A DNA stretch of 64,000 bases from JACVRW01 sp963850205 (GTDB lineage: Bacteria > Actinomycetota > Thermoleophilia > Solirubrobacterales > Thermoleophilaceae). Where the stretch lies: the NCBI GenBank assembly GCA_963850205.1, contig CAWKKJ010000013.1:1-64000 (forward strand), written 5' to 3'. Shown piece after piece: positions 32,338 to 40,946 of the stretch. A model generated the notes under the pieces. The model ran no database searches, had not been told where the DNA came from, and saw only the letters and a list, made by a program, of their open reading frames with translations. Each line of letters opens with the position of its first letter. Within the stretch, counting starts at the first letter, position 1. Both the position numbers and the translations under genes were made by a program.

Positions 32338-34035
32338 ATGCGCAAGACGCGCATCTCCGCGGTTGTCGTCGCCGTCCTGGCGATGCAGGGAGCGCCCGCG
32401 CAGGCGGCGCCTGGCGACCCCTTCGTCGTCTACAGCGCCAACCGCAGCGCCGCCGGGCCGGTGGTGCTGCGGGCCGACCCCGCCACGGGCACGGTCAAGG
32501 AGGTGTCCCGCAACGGGCGCCAGGGCAACCTGTTCGTGCACCCCTACGACCTGGCCGTGGAGGCCGGCGGCACCATCGTGGTGGTGGACATGGGCGCCTT
32601 TACGACCGATCGCCGGACGCGCGTGCCCGACGGCACGATCATCCGCGTGGACCCGGCCAGCGGCCGGCAGACCCTGGTGTCGCGCGGCGGGGCCCTCGTC
32701 GACCCGGCCGCCGTGGCGGTCGGTCCCGGGGGCTTCCTGTACGTGGTCGAGAACGTGGGCGTCAACGGAAACCCCGGTGTGTTCAGGATCCACCCGGCCA
32801 CCGGCGCGCAGACCCCCGTGGCCCACGGCGGCGACCTGTGCAACCCCTTCGGCGTGGCGGCCGAGCCGGGGGGCAGCCTGGTGGTGACCGACTACGGCGA
32901 CCTGCTAGGCCCGGGCGGGACCACGCTCCTCGACTGTGAGCTCTCGCTCGGCTCCCTGCTGCGCGTGCCGACCGACGGCCGCGCTCCGGCGCTGCTGTCG
33001 CGGGAGACGCTGTTCGGGAGCCCCTTCGGGGTGGCGGTGGAGCCAGGCGGCCGAATCGTGGTGGCCAACGAGAAGGCCGTGGCGGCCGGGCTGGTTGCGG
33101 TCGACCCCGGCACCGGCTACCAGGCGGCGCTGACCGCGAACCTCGCCGGCGACGCCCTGCGCTTTCCGCAGCGCCTCGCCCGGGCGCCGGACGGCAGCTT
33201 CCTCGTCACCGACTTCCAGCTCACCGACGGCAACGGGGGGATCGTCCGCGTGGCTCCCGGAGGGGCCCAGCGGGTGCTCTGGCAGGGCCGGCCGTTCGAC
33301 AACCCGGTGGGGATAGCCGTGGTCGTCAATCGGCCCCCCCGGGCCACGTTGAGGGTGGCTCCCGAGGTGGTCGCCGGCGGGGACCTGGTCGGATTCGACG
33401 CGTCCGGCTCGTCCGACCCGGAGGGCCGGAGGATGAGCTACGAGTGGGATCTGGACGGTGACGGAAGCTTCGAGGCCCGCTCCGACTCGCCGAGCGTGGC
33501 CCGCCGCTACGACACCAGCGCGGCCCTCACGGTCAGGGTCCGGGTCGAGGACCAGCACGGCGCCGCCGCGCAGGCGGCCGCGGCGCTCAGCGTCGACGCG
33601 ACCGCCCCCGCCCTCCGCCGCTTCCGGGTCAGCTCACGGAGGCTCCTGGGCCGGCGCGGCGGCGGAGGGCGGGCGCGCGCGAGCACCGCGGCGGACCCGC
33701 CGCGGACCGTCTCGTTCCGCTACCGGCTGTCGGAGCCGGCTCGGGTGGCGGTGGCGATCGCTCAGGCCCGGCCCGGACGGCGGGTGGCGGGGCGCTGCCG
33801 GCCGCTGCGGGGCGGACGCCGCCCCCGCCGGGCGGCCTGCACCCGATGGAAGCGCCGGCTCACGCTGCGCCAGCTCGGGGAGGCTGGTCCGAACGTGCTG
33901 CGCTTCAGGGGGAAGCTGCGGGGGCGCCGCCTGCCGGCCGGCCGCTACCGGGCGAGCGCCACGGCCGAGGACCGGGTGGGGAACCCCTCGCGGCCGGACC
34001 GCATCCCGCTCCGGGTTGTCCCACCCGCCCGCTGA
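32338..34035 (+). CDS. Secreted beta-propeller (NHL/SMP-30-like) protein with PKD domain
   Basis: A 565-aa exported protein. After a signal peptide come about six propeller blades (repeated FGVAVEPGGRIVVAN, YDLAVEAGGTIVVVD, RLARAPDGSFLVTD). A PKD domain follows (DLVGFDASGSSDPEGRRMSYEWDLDGDG in outline, about 345-425). The C-terminal Arg-rich all-beta module (TAPALRRFRVSSRRL, then RLPAGRYRASATAEDRVGNPS) is common in secreted proteins of this bacterial group. The ATG at 32338 is preferred over an in-frame GTG at 32329, because that GTG lies inside the TACCGT -10 box 7 nt upstream. Confidence 0.78.
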   Translation: MRKTRISAVVVAVLAMQGAPAQAAPGDPFVVYSANRSAAGPVVLRADPATGTVKEVSRNGRQGNLFVHPYDLAVEAGGTIVVVDMGAFTTDRRTRVPDGTIIRVDPASGRQTLVSRGGALVDPAAVAVGPGGFLYVVENVGVNGNPGVFRIHPATGAQTPVAHGGDLCNPFGVAAEPGGSLVVTDYGDLLGPGGTTLLDCELSLGSLLRVPTDGRAPALLSRETLFGSPFGVAVEPGGRIVVANEKAVAAGLVAVDPGTGYQAALTANLAGDALRFPQRLARAPDGSFLVTDFQLTDGNGGIVRVAPGGAQRVLWQGRPFDNPVGIAVVVNRPPRATLRVAPEVVAGGDLVGFDASGSSDPEGRRMSYEWDLDGDGSFEARSDSPSVARRYDTSAALTVRVRVEDQHGAAAQAAAALSVDATAPALRRFRVSSRRLLGRRGGGGRARASTAADPPRTVSFRYRLSEPARVAVAIAQARPGRRVAGRCRPLRGGRRPRRAACTRWKRRLTLRQLGEAGPNVLRFRGKLRGRRLPAGRYRASATAEDRVGNPSRPDRIPLRVVPPAR

Positions 34036-34053
34036 TGTATTAGGGTCGCCGCC

Positions 34054-34470
34054 GTGGCGTCCTTTGCCTCCGCCGAGGAGTTCCGCGAGGTCATGGACCG
34101 GACCTTCGGCCTGATGAGCAGCGACCCGGACATGGGGCCGAAGCTCCGCGACGCCGACACGCCCCAGCGCTTCGAGTTCCCCGACCTCGACCTGGTGGTC
34201 AACGTCACCGCCGGCGACGCCGACGAGAACCTCCGCTGGGAATGGTCCGACGACGTGCCCTGGGAGCCGGACGTGGGGATGACGATGGACTCGGAGGTGG
34301 CGAACCGCTACTTCCAGGGCAAGGAGAACATCGCGATCGCGATGGCCCGCCGCCGGATCAAGTCCACGGGGAACACCAAGAAGGCGCTGGCGCTGATCCC
34401 GGTGACCAAGCCGGTGTTCGAGCAGTACCGGTCGATGATCGAGGCCGACTACCCGCACCTCGTGGAGTAA
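34054..34470 (+). CDS. SCP2 sterol-binding domain protein
   Basis: A 138-aa single-domain SCP-2 lipid-carrier protein (DLDLVVNVTAGDADENLRWEWSD, MTMDSEVANRYFQGKENIAIAMARRRIKSTGN in outline). The family binds fatty acyl-CoA or similar lipids. The GTG is 7 nt after TAGGGT (34041-34046), a textbook leaderless start. It converges on the AcrA1-like reductase 10 bp away. Confidence 0.82.
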   Translation: MASFASAEEFREVMDRTFGLMSSDPDMGPKLRDADTPQRFEFPDLDLVVNVTAGDADENLRWEWSDDVPWEPDVGMTMDSEVANRYFQGKENIAIAMARRRIKSTGNTKKALALIPVTKPVFEQYRSMIEADYPHLVE

Positions 34471-34479
34471 GCGGGCCCC

Positions 34480-36483
34480 TTAGAAGTGAACGCCCCGGAG
34501 GAGGTAGGCCATGGCCACCGCCTCCGTGGACATCTCCTCCGACTTCTTCTCCCCGGCGGGAACGGGCTGTCCGGCGCCGTCGGCCTTGGCGGCGGCCTTG
34601 GAGTCGGGGAACAGGTTGTAGGCCGTGTTGAGCACGATGTCGACCGTCTTCGGCGACACCGCGTAGAGGACCTCGCCGAAGGTCCCGAGCGCCGAGGCCA
34701 TCCGCTTGGGCTTGTCGATCATGGCGTCGCACAGCATCTGGCCGGCCTCGTCGGGCGTGAGCGTGGGGAAGGCCTTGTAGATGTCGGTGGGCGCGATCAT
34801 GGGCGTGCGCACCAGCGGCATGTAGATGGTGGTGAACTTCACGTTGTCGCCGATCACCTCGGGCGCCACGCAGCGTGAGAAGGCGTCCAGGGCCGCCTTC
34901 GAGGCGACGTAGGCCGAGAAGCGCGGCGTGTTGGTCTGCACGCCGATCGACGAGACGTTGATGATCTGCCCGGAGCGCCGCTCGCGCATCCCGGGCAGGA
35001 AGGCCAGGATCAGCTTGAGCGCGCCGTAGTAGTTGAGCCGCATCGTGCGCTCGTAATCGTGGAAGCGGTCGTACGAGGCCTTCACCGAGCGGCGGATCGA
35101 GCGGCCGGCGTTGTTCACCAGCACGTCGATGCCGCCGTGCTGCTCCAGCACCTCGGCCGCCAGCCGGTCGATGTCGTCGAGGTCGGACAGGTCGCAGGGG
35201 TGCACGTGCGCGGTGCCCCCGCGCTCCTCCACCTGGGTCGCGACCTCCTCCAGCTTCTCGCGCGTGCGCGAGACCAGGAGCACCTCGCCGCCCGCCTCGC
35301 CCACCTTGAGCGCAGCCTCGAGCCCGATCCCGCTCGAGGCGCCGGTGATCAGGATGCGCTTGCCCGCGATAGCGCCCGACAGCGAGCGGTCGCGGAACAG
35401 GTCGGGGTCGAGGTTGCGCTCCCAGTAGTCCCACAGCCGGGGGGCATAGGTGGAGAGCGGTGGGACCGCGATGCCGGTGCCCGACAGGACGCGCTGGGCG
35501 TCCCGCGCGTCGAAGCGGCAGTGGAAGTCGCGGTTCTCCATCGCCGCCGGCGGGATGCCCAGGTCGTGGTAGACCTGGTTGCGGATCCGCTTGACCGTGG
35601 GCAGGGCCGAGACTCCGGCGCGCACGGCCGCGGGCACCACGTTGGTCATGTTCTGGTCGACCCGCATGGCCAGCTGCGGCGCGTGGGCGGCGCGCGCGAA
35701 CTCGTTGAGCGCCTCGCCGACGTACATCGGCTCGGGGTTCACCAGGTGGAAGGTCCGGCTGGGCAGATCCTCGTCCGGTAGGTGGGCGATGTGGTCCATC
35801 GCCCGGGCCACGAAGTCCACCGGGACGATGTTCGTCTGCCCGCCCTGCGGGCCCGCCAGCGGCACCCACTCCGGCAGCGCGTGCCGGAGCTTCTGGATCA
35901 GCTTGAAGAAGTAATAGGGCCCGTCGACCTTGTCCATCTCGCCGGTCTCGGAGTCGCCCACCACGATGCCCGGGCGGAACACGATCGTCGGTGCGGTAAC
36001 CCCCTCCCGCACGAGGCGCTCGGACTCGTACTTGGTGCGGTGGTAGTGGTGGGGCAGCCCCTGGCCCTCGTCGAACATGTCCTCCTGGAACACGCCCTGG
36101 TAGTCGCCGGCCACCGCGATCGAGCTGACGTGGTGGAAGCGGCCCACGTCGTGGGTGTTAACGAACTCGATCACGTGGCGGGTGCCGTCGACGTTGGCCC
36201 GCTCCGAGGACTCCTCGTCGGCCTCGACGTCGTAGACGGCGGCGAGATGGAACACATGGTCGAGGGGCTGCGCGAGGTCCTCCACCCCGAGGCCCGGGCG
36301 GGACAGGTCGCCCGCGACACCCACGAGGCGCCCTTCCGCAGCGCCCAGGCTCACCCCCAGCGCGTCGAGCTTGCCCCGCGAGCCCTCCCGCACGAGCGCG
36401 TAGACCGTTCCCTCGCGCTTCAGCAACTCCGCAACGAGGCGCCGGCCGATGAAGCCCGTAGCTCCGGTGACGAAGTAATTCAT
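34480..36483 (-). CDS. Two-module reductase: fatty acyl-CoA reductase-like plus SDR (AcrA1-like)
   Basis: A 667-aa protein. Residues 1 to about 340 are an NAD-binding_4/extended SDR module (YFVTGATGFIGRRLVAEL, TKYESERLVREG with YxxxK). Residues of about 370-620 are a classical SDR (RILITGASSGIGLEAALKVGEAGG, NNAGRSIRRSV, YVASKAALDAFSRCVAPEV with YxxSK). The order and length match mycobacterial AcrA1 (Rv3391), proposed to reduce acyl-CoA to aldehyde or alcohol. GGAGGGA precedes the ATG. It may serve wax-ester or ether-lipid synthesis; the substrate is inference. Confidence 0.8.
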   Translation of the reverse strand: MNYFVTGATGFIGRRLVAELLKREGTVYALVREGSRGKLDALGVSLGAAEGRLVGVAGDLSRPGLGVEDLAQPLDHVFHLAAVYDVEADEESSERANVDGTRHVIEFVNTHDVGRFHHVSSIAVAGDYQGVFQEDMFDEGQGLPHHYHRTKYESERLVREGVTAPTIVFRPGIVVGDSETGEMDKVDGPYYFFKLIQKLRHALPEWVPLAGPQGGQTNIVPVDFVARAMDHIAHLPDEDLPSRTFHLVNPEPMYVGEALNEFARAAHAPQLAMRVDQNMTNVVPAAVRAGVSALPTVKRIRNQVYHDLGIPPAAMENRDFHCRFDARDAQRVLSGTGIAVPPLSTYAPRLWDYWERNLDPDLFRDRSLSGAIAGKRILITGASSGIGLEAALKVGEAGGEVLLVSRTREKLEEVATQVEERGGTAHVHPCDLSDLDDIDRLAAEVLEQHGGIDVLVNNAGRSIRRSVKASYDRFHDYERTMRLNYYGALKLILAFLPGMRERRSGQIINVSSIGVQTNTPRFSAYVASKAALDAFSRCVAPEVIGDNVKFTTIYMPLVRTPMIAPTDIYKAFPTLTPDEAGQMLCDAMIDKPKRMASALGTFGEVLYAVSPKTVDIVLNTAYNLFPDSKAAAKADGAGQPVPAGEKKSEEMSTEAVAMAYLLRGVHF

Positions 36484-36552
36484 GTTCCCTCCACTCCCTC
36501 GGCCCGTGGTCCGGCGGCGAGTCTAACCGCCTGCGCGCGACAATCCGGTGCC

Positions 36553-37743
36553 ATGGACGAGGCCCTGACCCTCAGTGACGCCGCCGAGCGGGTGGGCGTG
36601 TCCCCCGCGACCCTTCGCCGCTGGGCCCGCACCGGTGTGGTGCCGGGGGTGGAGGCAAACGGCGGCTGGAACTCGGCCGCGGTCGCCCACGCCCGCATCG
36701 TCGCCCGGCTGCGCGAGCGAGGCCACCCGCTCGACCAGATCCGGGCGGCCGGCGAGCAGGGCCGGCTGGCCTACGGCTACATCGAGGAGCTGTTCAGCAC
36801 CGAGGAGCCCCACCGTTCGCTCGACGAGGTGGCCGACGACACCGGGCTCGAGCCGGCGTTGATCGAGCGCTTCTGGGGCGGCGTGGGCCTGCCGACCGCG
36901 GGCCTCGATCAGCTCACCGACGAGGACACCCAGGCGCTCCGCTACGTCGCCTCCATCCTGGACGCGGGCTTTCCCCTCGTCGCCTTTCTGCAGCTCACCC
37001 GGGTCTACGGTCAGGCACTGGCGGAGATCGCCGACGCCGAGGTTCGCCTGTTCCACCTCTACGTCCACGAGCCGCTGATGCGGAAGGGGGTGCCCGGCCT
37101 CGACATCGCCGATGAGATGGAGGGGCTGGCCGGCGACCTGCTGCCCCTGACCTCGCCGCTGATGGCGTACCTCCATCAACGCTTTCTGCGGCAGTTCACC
37201 GAACAGGATGTGGTCGGGCACATGGAGAGCGGGCTGGAGGACGAGGAGATCGCCCTGGGCCGGGTGCGCGTGGCGGTGGCCTTCGCCGACCTGGCCGGCT
37301 ACGCGCGCTTCACCGAGGAGGAGGGCGACGAGCAGGCGCTGTCGCTGGTGGAGCGCTTCATGGAGGGGGTAACCGACACGCTGCCCGACGACGCCCGCGT
37401 GATCAAGACGATCGGCGACGAGGTGATGGTCGTGGGCAGCGACATCCGGGCCCTGGTGGACTGGGCGGTCGGCTTCGTCGGCCTGTTCGCTGAGCGTCCC
37501 GAGCCGCGGATCGGCGTGCACTGGGGGACCAGCATCTACCGCGACGGCGACTACTACGGGCGCGAGATCAACCTGGCCTCCCGCGTGGTGGCTCGGGCGC
37601 GGGGCGGCGAGGTGCTGGTCAGCGACGCCGTGACCGGCGCGGTGGAGGGCGCCGCGCACCTGTCCTTCGAGCCGATCGGGCAGGTGAAGCTCAAGGGCTT
37701 CGACGAGCCGCGCCGGCTCTACCGGGCGGCCTCGCGCGGATGA
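36553..37743 (+). CDS. MerR-type DNA-binding domain fused to class III adenylate/guanylate cyclase
   Basis: A 396-aa protein. Residues 1-75 form a MerR-like helix-turn-helix (LSDAAERVGVSPATLRRWARTGVV, WNSAAVAHARIVARLRERGHPLDQIR in outline). A helical middle (about 80-225) follows. The cyclase homology domain spans about 230-395: metal Asp in VAFADLAGYARF, second Asp in KTIGDEVMVVG, transition-state Asn/Arg in GREINLASRVVARA. The catalytic residues look intact. Such fusions occur in actinobacteria but are poorly understood. The gene is coupled to tilS by an ATGA overlap. Confidence 0.85.
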   Translation: MDEALTLSDAAERVGVSPATLRRWARTGVVPGVEANGGWNSAAVAHARIVARLRERGHPLDQIRAAGEQGRLAYGYIEELFSTEEPHRSLDEVADDTGLEPALIERFWGGVGLPTAGLDQLTDEDTQALRYVASILDAGFPLVAFLQLTRVYGQALAEIADAEVRLFHLYVHEPLMRKGVPGLDIADEMEGLAGDLLPLTSPLMAYLHQRFLRQFTEQDVVGHMESGLEDEEIALGRVRVAVAFADLAGYARFTEEEGDEQALSLVERFMEGVTDTLPDDARVIKTIGDEVMVVGSDIRALVDWAVGFVGLFAERPEPRIGVHWGTSIYRDGDYYGREINLASRVVARARGGEVLVSDAVTGAVEGAAHLSFEPIGQVKLKGFDEPRRLYRAASRG

Positions 37744-39020
37744 TGGACGCGCTGGAGGCCGCCCGCCGGAGCGGGCTGGTGCAGCCCGGGGTACCGCTGA
37801 TGGTGATGTTGTCCGGGGGCGGCGACTCGGTCTGCCTCCTCGATGTCTCGCTGCGGCTAGGGGCCCGGGTATCGGCCCTGCACGTCAACCACGGCCTTCG
37901 GGACGGGGCGGCTGGCGACGAGGCTTTCGTGCGCCGGATGTGCGAGCGCCTCGGGGTGCCGCTCGTGGTCGAGACACTCGAGCCGCCCCCGGCGGGGAAC
38001 CTCCAGGACTGGGCTCGGGAGGCGCGCTACGCGCTGGCCGAGCGCCACGCGGAGGCCGATTACGCCGCCGCCCACACCGCCAGCGACCAGGCCGAGACCG
38101 TGCTCTACCGCCTTGCCGTGTCGCCGGGCTCGCGCGCGCTGCAGGGAATGCCGGCGCGCCGGGGCCGCCTCGTGCGCCCCCTGCTGACCGCCACCCGCGA
38201 CGAGGTCCGGGCCTACCTGCGCGCGCGCGAGCTGGAGTGGCGCGAGGATCCCACCAACGCCGACCGGCGCTTTGCCCGTCCACGGGTGCGCCATGACGTC
38301 CTGCCCTCGCTGCGTGAGCTGTCGCCCGTGGCCGAGCGCACAATCGCCGAGACCGCTCGCCAGCTGCGCGAGGAGGCCGAGGTGCTGGAGCGGGCGGTGG
38401 ACGACGCGCTGGAGGGCGCGGGGGGCGGTCCCGCCGTGACCCTCGCCGCCCTGCGTGAGCAACCGGCGGCGGTGCGGCGGTTGCTCCTGCGCCGGCTGGC
38501 CGAGCGGGCCGCCGGGGGCAGGGAGGCTCGCTCGCTGTCTCGCGCCGAAGCCGAGGAGATCATGGCGCTGGGCGACCGGGGCACCCGCTCGCTCGACCTC
38601 GGCAGCGGGCTGCGGGCGGTGGCCGAGTACGGCGTCGTGCGCTTCGTCCGCGGGCCCGAGCCCGAGGCGGTGGCCGCGGTCGAGCTGCCGGTCCCGGGGC
38701 GGGCGCGGTTCGGCGACTGGGAGATCGAGGCCCTGCCCGGGCCCGGCGGCGAGGTGACGGTGACCGGCGTGGGCTCGCTGCTAGTGGTGCGTCCCTGGCG
38801 AGACGGCGACCGCATGCGCCCGCTGGGCCTCGGCGGCAGCAAGTCGCTCCAGGACCTGTTCACCGACCGCAAGGTCCCGCGGGCGCTGCGGCGCACGTTG
38901 CCGGTGGTGGAGGCCGAGGGCGAGATCGTCTGGGTGGCCGGGGTGGCTGTGGACGAGCGCTTCGCGGCCGAGCCGGGGGCGGCGGGCGCGGTGGGGCTGG
39001 CGGCGCGGTCGGTGCGCTGA
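37740..39020 (+). CDS. tilS: tRNA(Ile)-lysidine synthase
   Basis: A 426-aa enzyme that converts C34 of the CAU-anticodon tRNA-Ile to lysidine, so the tRNA reads AUA. The PP-loop is MVMLSGGGDSVCLLDVSLRLGA in outline (SGGxDS), followed by LHVNHGLRDGA, TASDQAETVLYRL and EWREDPTNADRRFARPRVRHDVLP in outline. A TilS C-terminal domain with RPWRDGDRMRPLGLGGSKSLQDLFTDRKVP completes it. In most actinobacteria tilS is followed at once by hpt and ftsH; here those two lie 18.6 kb downstream. Two ATGs (37740, 37743) are possible. Confidence 0.93.
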   Translation: MMDALEAARRSGLVQPGVPLMVMLSGGGDSVCLLDVSLRLGARVSALHVNHGLRDGAAGDEAFVRRMCERLGVPLVVETLEPPPAGNLQDWAREARYALAERHAEADYAAAHTASDQAETVLYRLAVSPGSRALQGMPARRGRLVRPLLTATRDEVRAYLRARELEWREDPTNADRRFARPRVRHDVLPSLRELSPVAERTIAETARQLREEAEVLERAVDDALEGAGGGPAVTLAALREQPAAVRRLLLRRLAERAAGGREARSLSRAEAEEIMALGDRGTRSLDLGSGLRAVAEYGVVRFVRGPEPEAVAAVELPVPGRARFGDWEIEALPGPGGEVTVTGVGSLLVVRPWRDGDRMRPLGLGGSKSLQDLFTDRKVPRALRRTLPVVEAEGEIVWVAGVAVDERFAAEPGAAGAVGLAARSVR

Positions 39021-39079
39021 GGGCTTCGCTGGAACTCGCCGGGCCCCGTGGGGCTCGGGCGCCGTTGGGGCTGGGTAAG

Positions 39080-39134
39080 GGGGTTCGACGACTTATCCGC
39101 CGTCAGGCGACGAGAACTCGTCGAGCCCCCCGGG
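39080..39134. repeat. Dispersed repeat B, copy 2
   Basis: Aligns ungapped with 28943-28997. The arms GGTTCGACGA and TCGTCGAGCC form a near-perfect stem. A partial third copy of its right half (GGAACTCGCCGGGCCCC) lies just upstream near 39030. It sits in the 344-bp convergent gap 39021-39364 after tilS. Confidence 0.65.
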
Positions 39135-39167
39135 GTGCGCTCCGCAGCGCGGGCCCGGTCCCGGCCC

Positions 39168-39218
39168 GAGTGTGGCTTCCGAAAGGCGTCATATGCGCGA
39201 CTTCTGGAAGCCACACCC
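39168..39218. repeat. Dispersed palindromic repeat A, copy 2
   Basis: A 51-bp inverted repeat nearly identical to the reverse complement of 24552-24601, including an identical 19-nt core around GTCATATGCGC. Both copies lie between convergent genes. The order B then A within this gap suggests clustering of the two families. Confidence 0.75.
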
Positions 39219-39272
39219 TCGCGCCCGCGGCTCGGGTGCAACAACGGAGCGACGCGTGCAACAGCTGCGTGA

Positions 39273-39314
39273 CAGAGGTCGGCGGGGACTGTTGGTGGTG
39301 GTGGCCGACCTCTG
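39273..39314. terminator. Putative bidirectional terminator hairpin
   Basis: A perfect 11-bp inverted repeat, CAGAGGTCGGC (39273-39283) and GCCGACCTCTG (39304-39314), with a 20-nt loop. It lies between the ends of tilS and upp. No T-run follows, which is common in GC-rich actinobacteria, so terminator function is inferred. Confidence 0.45.
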
Positions 39315-39364
39315 GCGCCGTTGGGGCTGGCCCTACCCCGCAATCCACGCGGTCGGGGGACCCC

Positions 39365-39994
39365 CTACGCCGTGCCGAACACCCGATCGCCCGCGTCGCC
39401 CAGCCCCGGGCGGATGTAGGCGTTCTCGTCCAGCTCGCGATCCACGGCGGCGGTCCAGACGGCGACGTCGGGGTGGTGGCGCTCCACCTCCTCGAGGCCC
39501 TCGGGCGCCACCACCAGGCAGACCAGCGCCAGCCGGCTCGCTCCCGCCGCCTTCAGCCGGTTCAGGGCGTGCACCGCGCTGCCGCCGGTGGCGAGCATCG
39601 GGTCGACCACGAAGACCCAGGCCTCGGGCAGGCCGGGCGGCAGCCGCTCGTAGTAGTCGACCGGGCGGTGCTCGGCCTCGTCGCGGTACACGCCCACGTG
39701 GCCCACCCGGGCGCCGGGCAGCAGGCGCAGGAAGCCGTCGACCATGCCCAGCCCGGCTCGGAGCACCGGCACGATCGCGATCTCCGGGGGCAGGCGCCGG
39801 CCGCTGGTGGGCTCGAGCGGGGTCTCCAGCTCCACCGCCGTGGTGGGCAGGTCGCGGGCCGCCTCCACCGCGAGGATCGCCGAGGCCTCGAACAGCGCCT
39901 GCCGGAAGGTCCCGTGGTCGGTGGTCTTGTCGCGCAGCACGGTCAGGCGGTCGGCCAGGACGGGATGGTCGACGACGACGAGGCGCTGCGGCAT
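39365..39994 (-). CDS. upp: Uracil phosphoribosyltransferase
   Basis: A 209-aa enzyme making UMP from uracil and PRPP. The PRPP motif is WVFVVDPMLATGGSAVHAL; PVLRAGLGMVDGFL and a C-terminal uracil-binding region (YIRPGLGDAGDRVFGTA) are also typical. The ATG is 6 nt after TAGGGT on the minus strand, indicating leaderless expression. It diverges from the CYTH-cytidine deaminase gene, forming the left edge of the nucleoside salvage island. Confidence 0.93.
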   Translation of the reverse strand: MPQRLVVVDHPVLADRLTVLRDKTTDHGTFRQALFEASAILAVEAARDLPTTAVELETPLEPTSGRRLPPEIAIVPVLRAGLGMVDGFLRLLPGARVGHVGVYRDEAEHRPVDYYERLPPGLPEAWVFVVDPMLATGGSAVHALNRLKAAGASRLALVCLVVAPEGLEEVERHHPDVAVWTAAVDRELDENAYIRPGLGDAGDRVFGTA

Positions 39995-40043
39995 GGCCTG
40001 ACCCTAACCGCAGGCGGCCGGAGCCTTTAGCCTCGTCCCCCGC

Positions 40044-40946
40044 ATGCCTGCCTCCATGCGCAACCTCGAGCTGAAGGCCCGTGACCCCGACCCGCCGGCC
40101 TCGCTCGAGCGTGCGCTGGCGCTCGGCGCCGCCGACGAGGGCGAGATCGACCAGCGCGACACGTACTTCTCGCGCGCGCGAGGACGATTGAAGCTGCGCG
40201 AGCAGCAGCCCGGCGGGGCCGAGCTGATCGCCTACCGCCGCGACGACGAGCCCGGGGCCCGGGAGAGCCACTACCGCCGCGTGGGCGTGGCGGAGCCCGC
40301 TGCCCTGGGCCAGGCGCTCGACGCCGCCCTGGGCACGTTGGTCGTGGTGACCAAGCGCCGCCGGCTGCTGATCTGGGAGGACGTGCGCATCCATCTGGAC
40401 CGGGTCGAGGGCCTCGGGGCCTTTCTCGAGCTGGAGGCCGTCGCGCCGCCAGGGTCGGACCTCGAGCCCGAGCGCCGGCGCGTCGAGCGGCTGCGCTCCG
40501 AGCTCGGTATCGAGGACGCCGCGCTGGTGGCGAGCAGCTACTCCGACCTGCTGCTCGACCCGCCGGAGGTGCTGCTCGCCGCCGCCCAGGAAGCCATGCG
40601 CAACGCCCACGCTCCCTACTCGGGCTTTCGGGTCGGGGCGGCCCTGCGAGCGCCGGGCGGGGCGATCTACGCCGGGGCGAACGTGGAGAACGCCGCCTAC
40701 CCGCAGGGCCAGTGCGCCGAGGCGTCCGCCCTGGGGGCGCTGGTGGCGGCCGGTGAGCGGGAGATCGCCGCGGCCGCCGTGGTGGCCGAGCGGCTGGACA
40801 TCTGCCCGCCCTGCGGCGGCTGCCGGCAGCGCCTGGCCGAGCTGGCCGGGCCCGACACGCCGGTGCACCTCGGGCGCCCGGGCGGGCCGCGCCAGACCTT
40901 CACCGTGGCCGAGCTCCTCCCGCTGTCGTTCGAGCTCGGCTCGTGA
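40044..40946 (+). CDS. CYTH domain fused to cytidine deaminase
   Basis: A 300-aa fusion. Residues 5-165 are a CYTH (CyaB/thiamine-triphosphatase-like) domain: NLELKARDPDP (E9, K11), DQRDTYF, LKLREQ, LIAYRRDD, AFLELEAV (E129, E131), the tunnel residues that bind triphosphate and metal. Residues 175-300 are a cytidine deaminase: APYSGFRVGAAL, NVENAAYPQGQCAEASAL (C224, E226) and CPPCGGCRQ (C254, C257). Both active sites look complete. The deaminase converts (deoxy)cytidine to (deoxy)uridine. The CYTH substrate is unknown. GTGA couples it to the next gene. Confidence 0.9.
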   Translation: MPASMRNLELKARDPDPPASLERALALGAADEGEIDQRDTYFSRARGRLKLREQQPGGAELIAYRRDDEPGARESHYRRVGVAEPAALGQALDAALGTLVVVTKRRRLLIWEDVRIHLDRVEGLGAFLELEAVAPPGSDLEPERRRVERLRSELGIEDAALVASSYSDLLLDPPEVLLAAAQEAMRNAHAPYSGFRVGAALRAPGGAIYAGANVENAAYPQGQCAEASALGALVAAGEREIAAAAVVAERLDICPPCGGCRQRLAELAGPDTPVHLGRPGGPRQTFTVAELLPLSFELGS

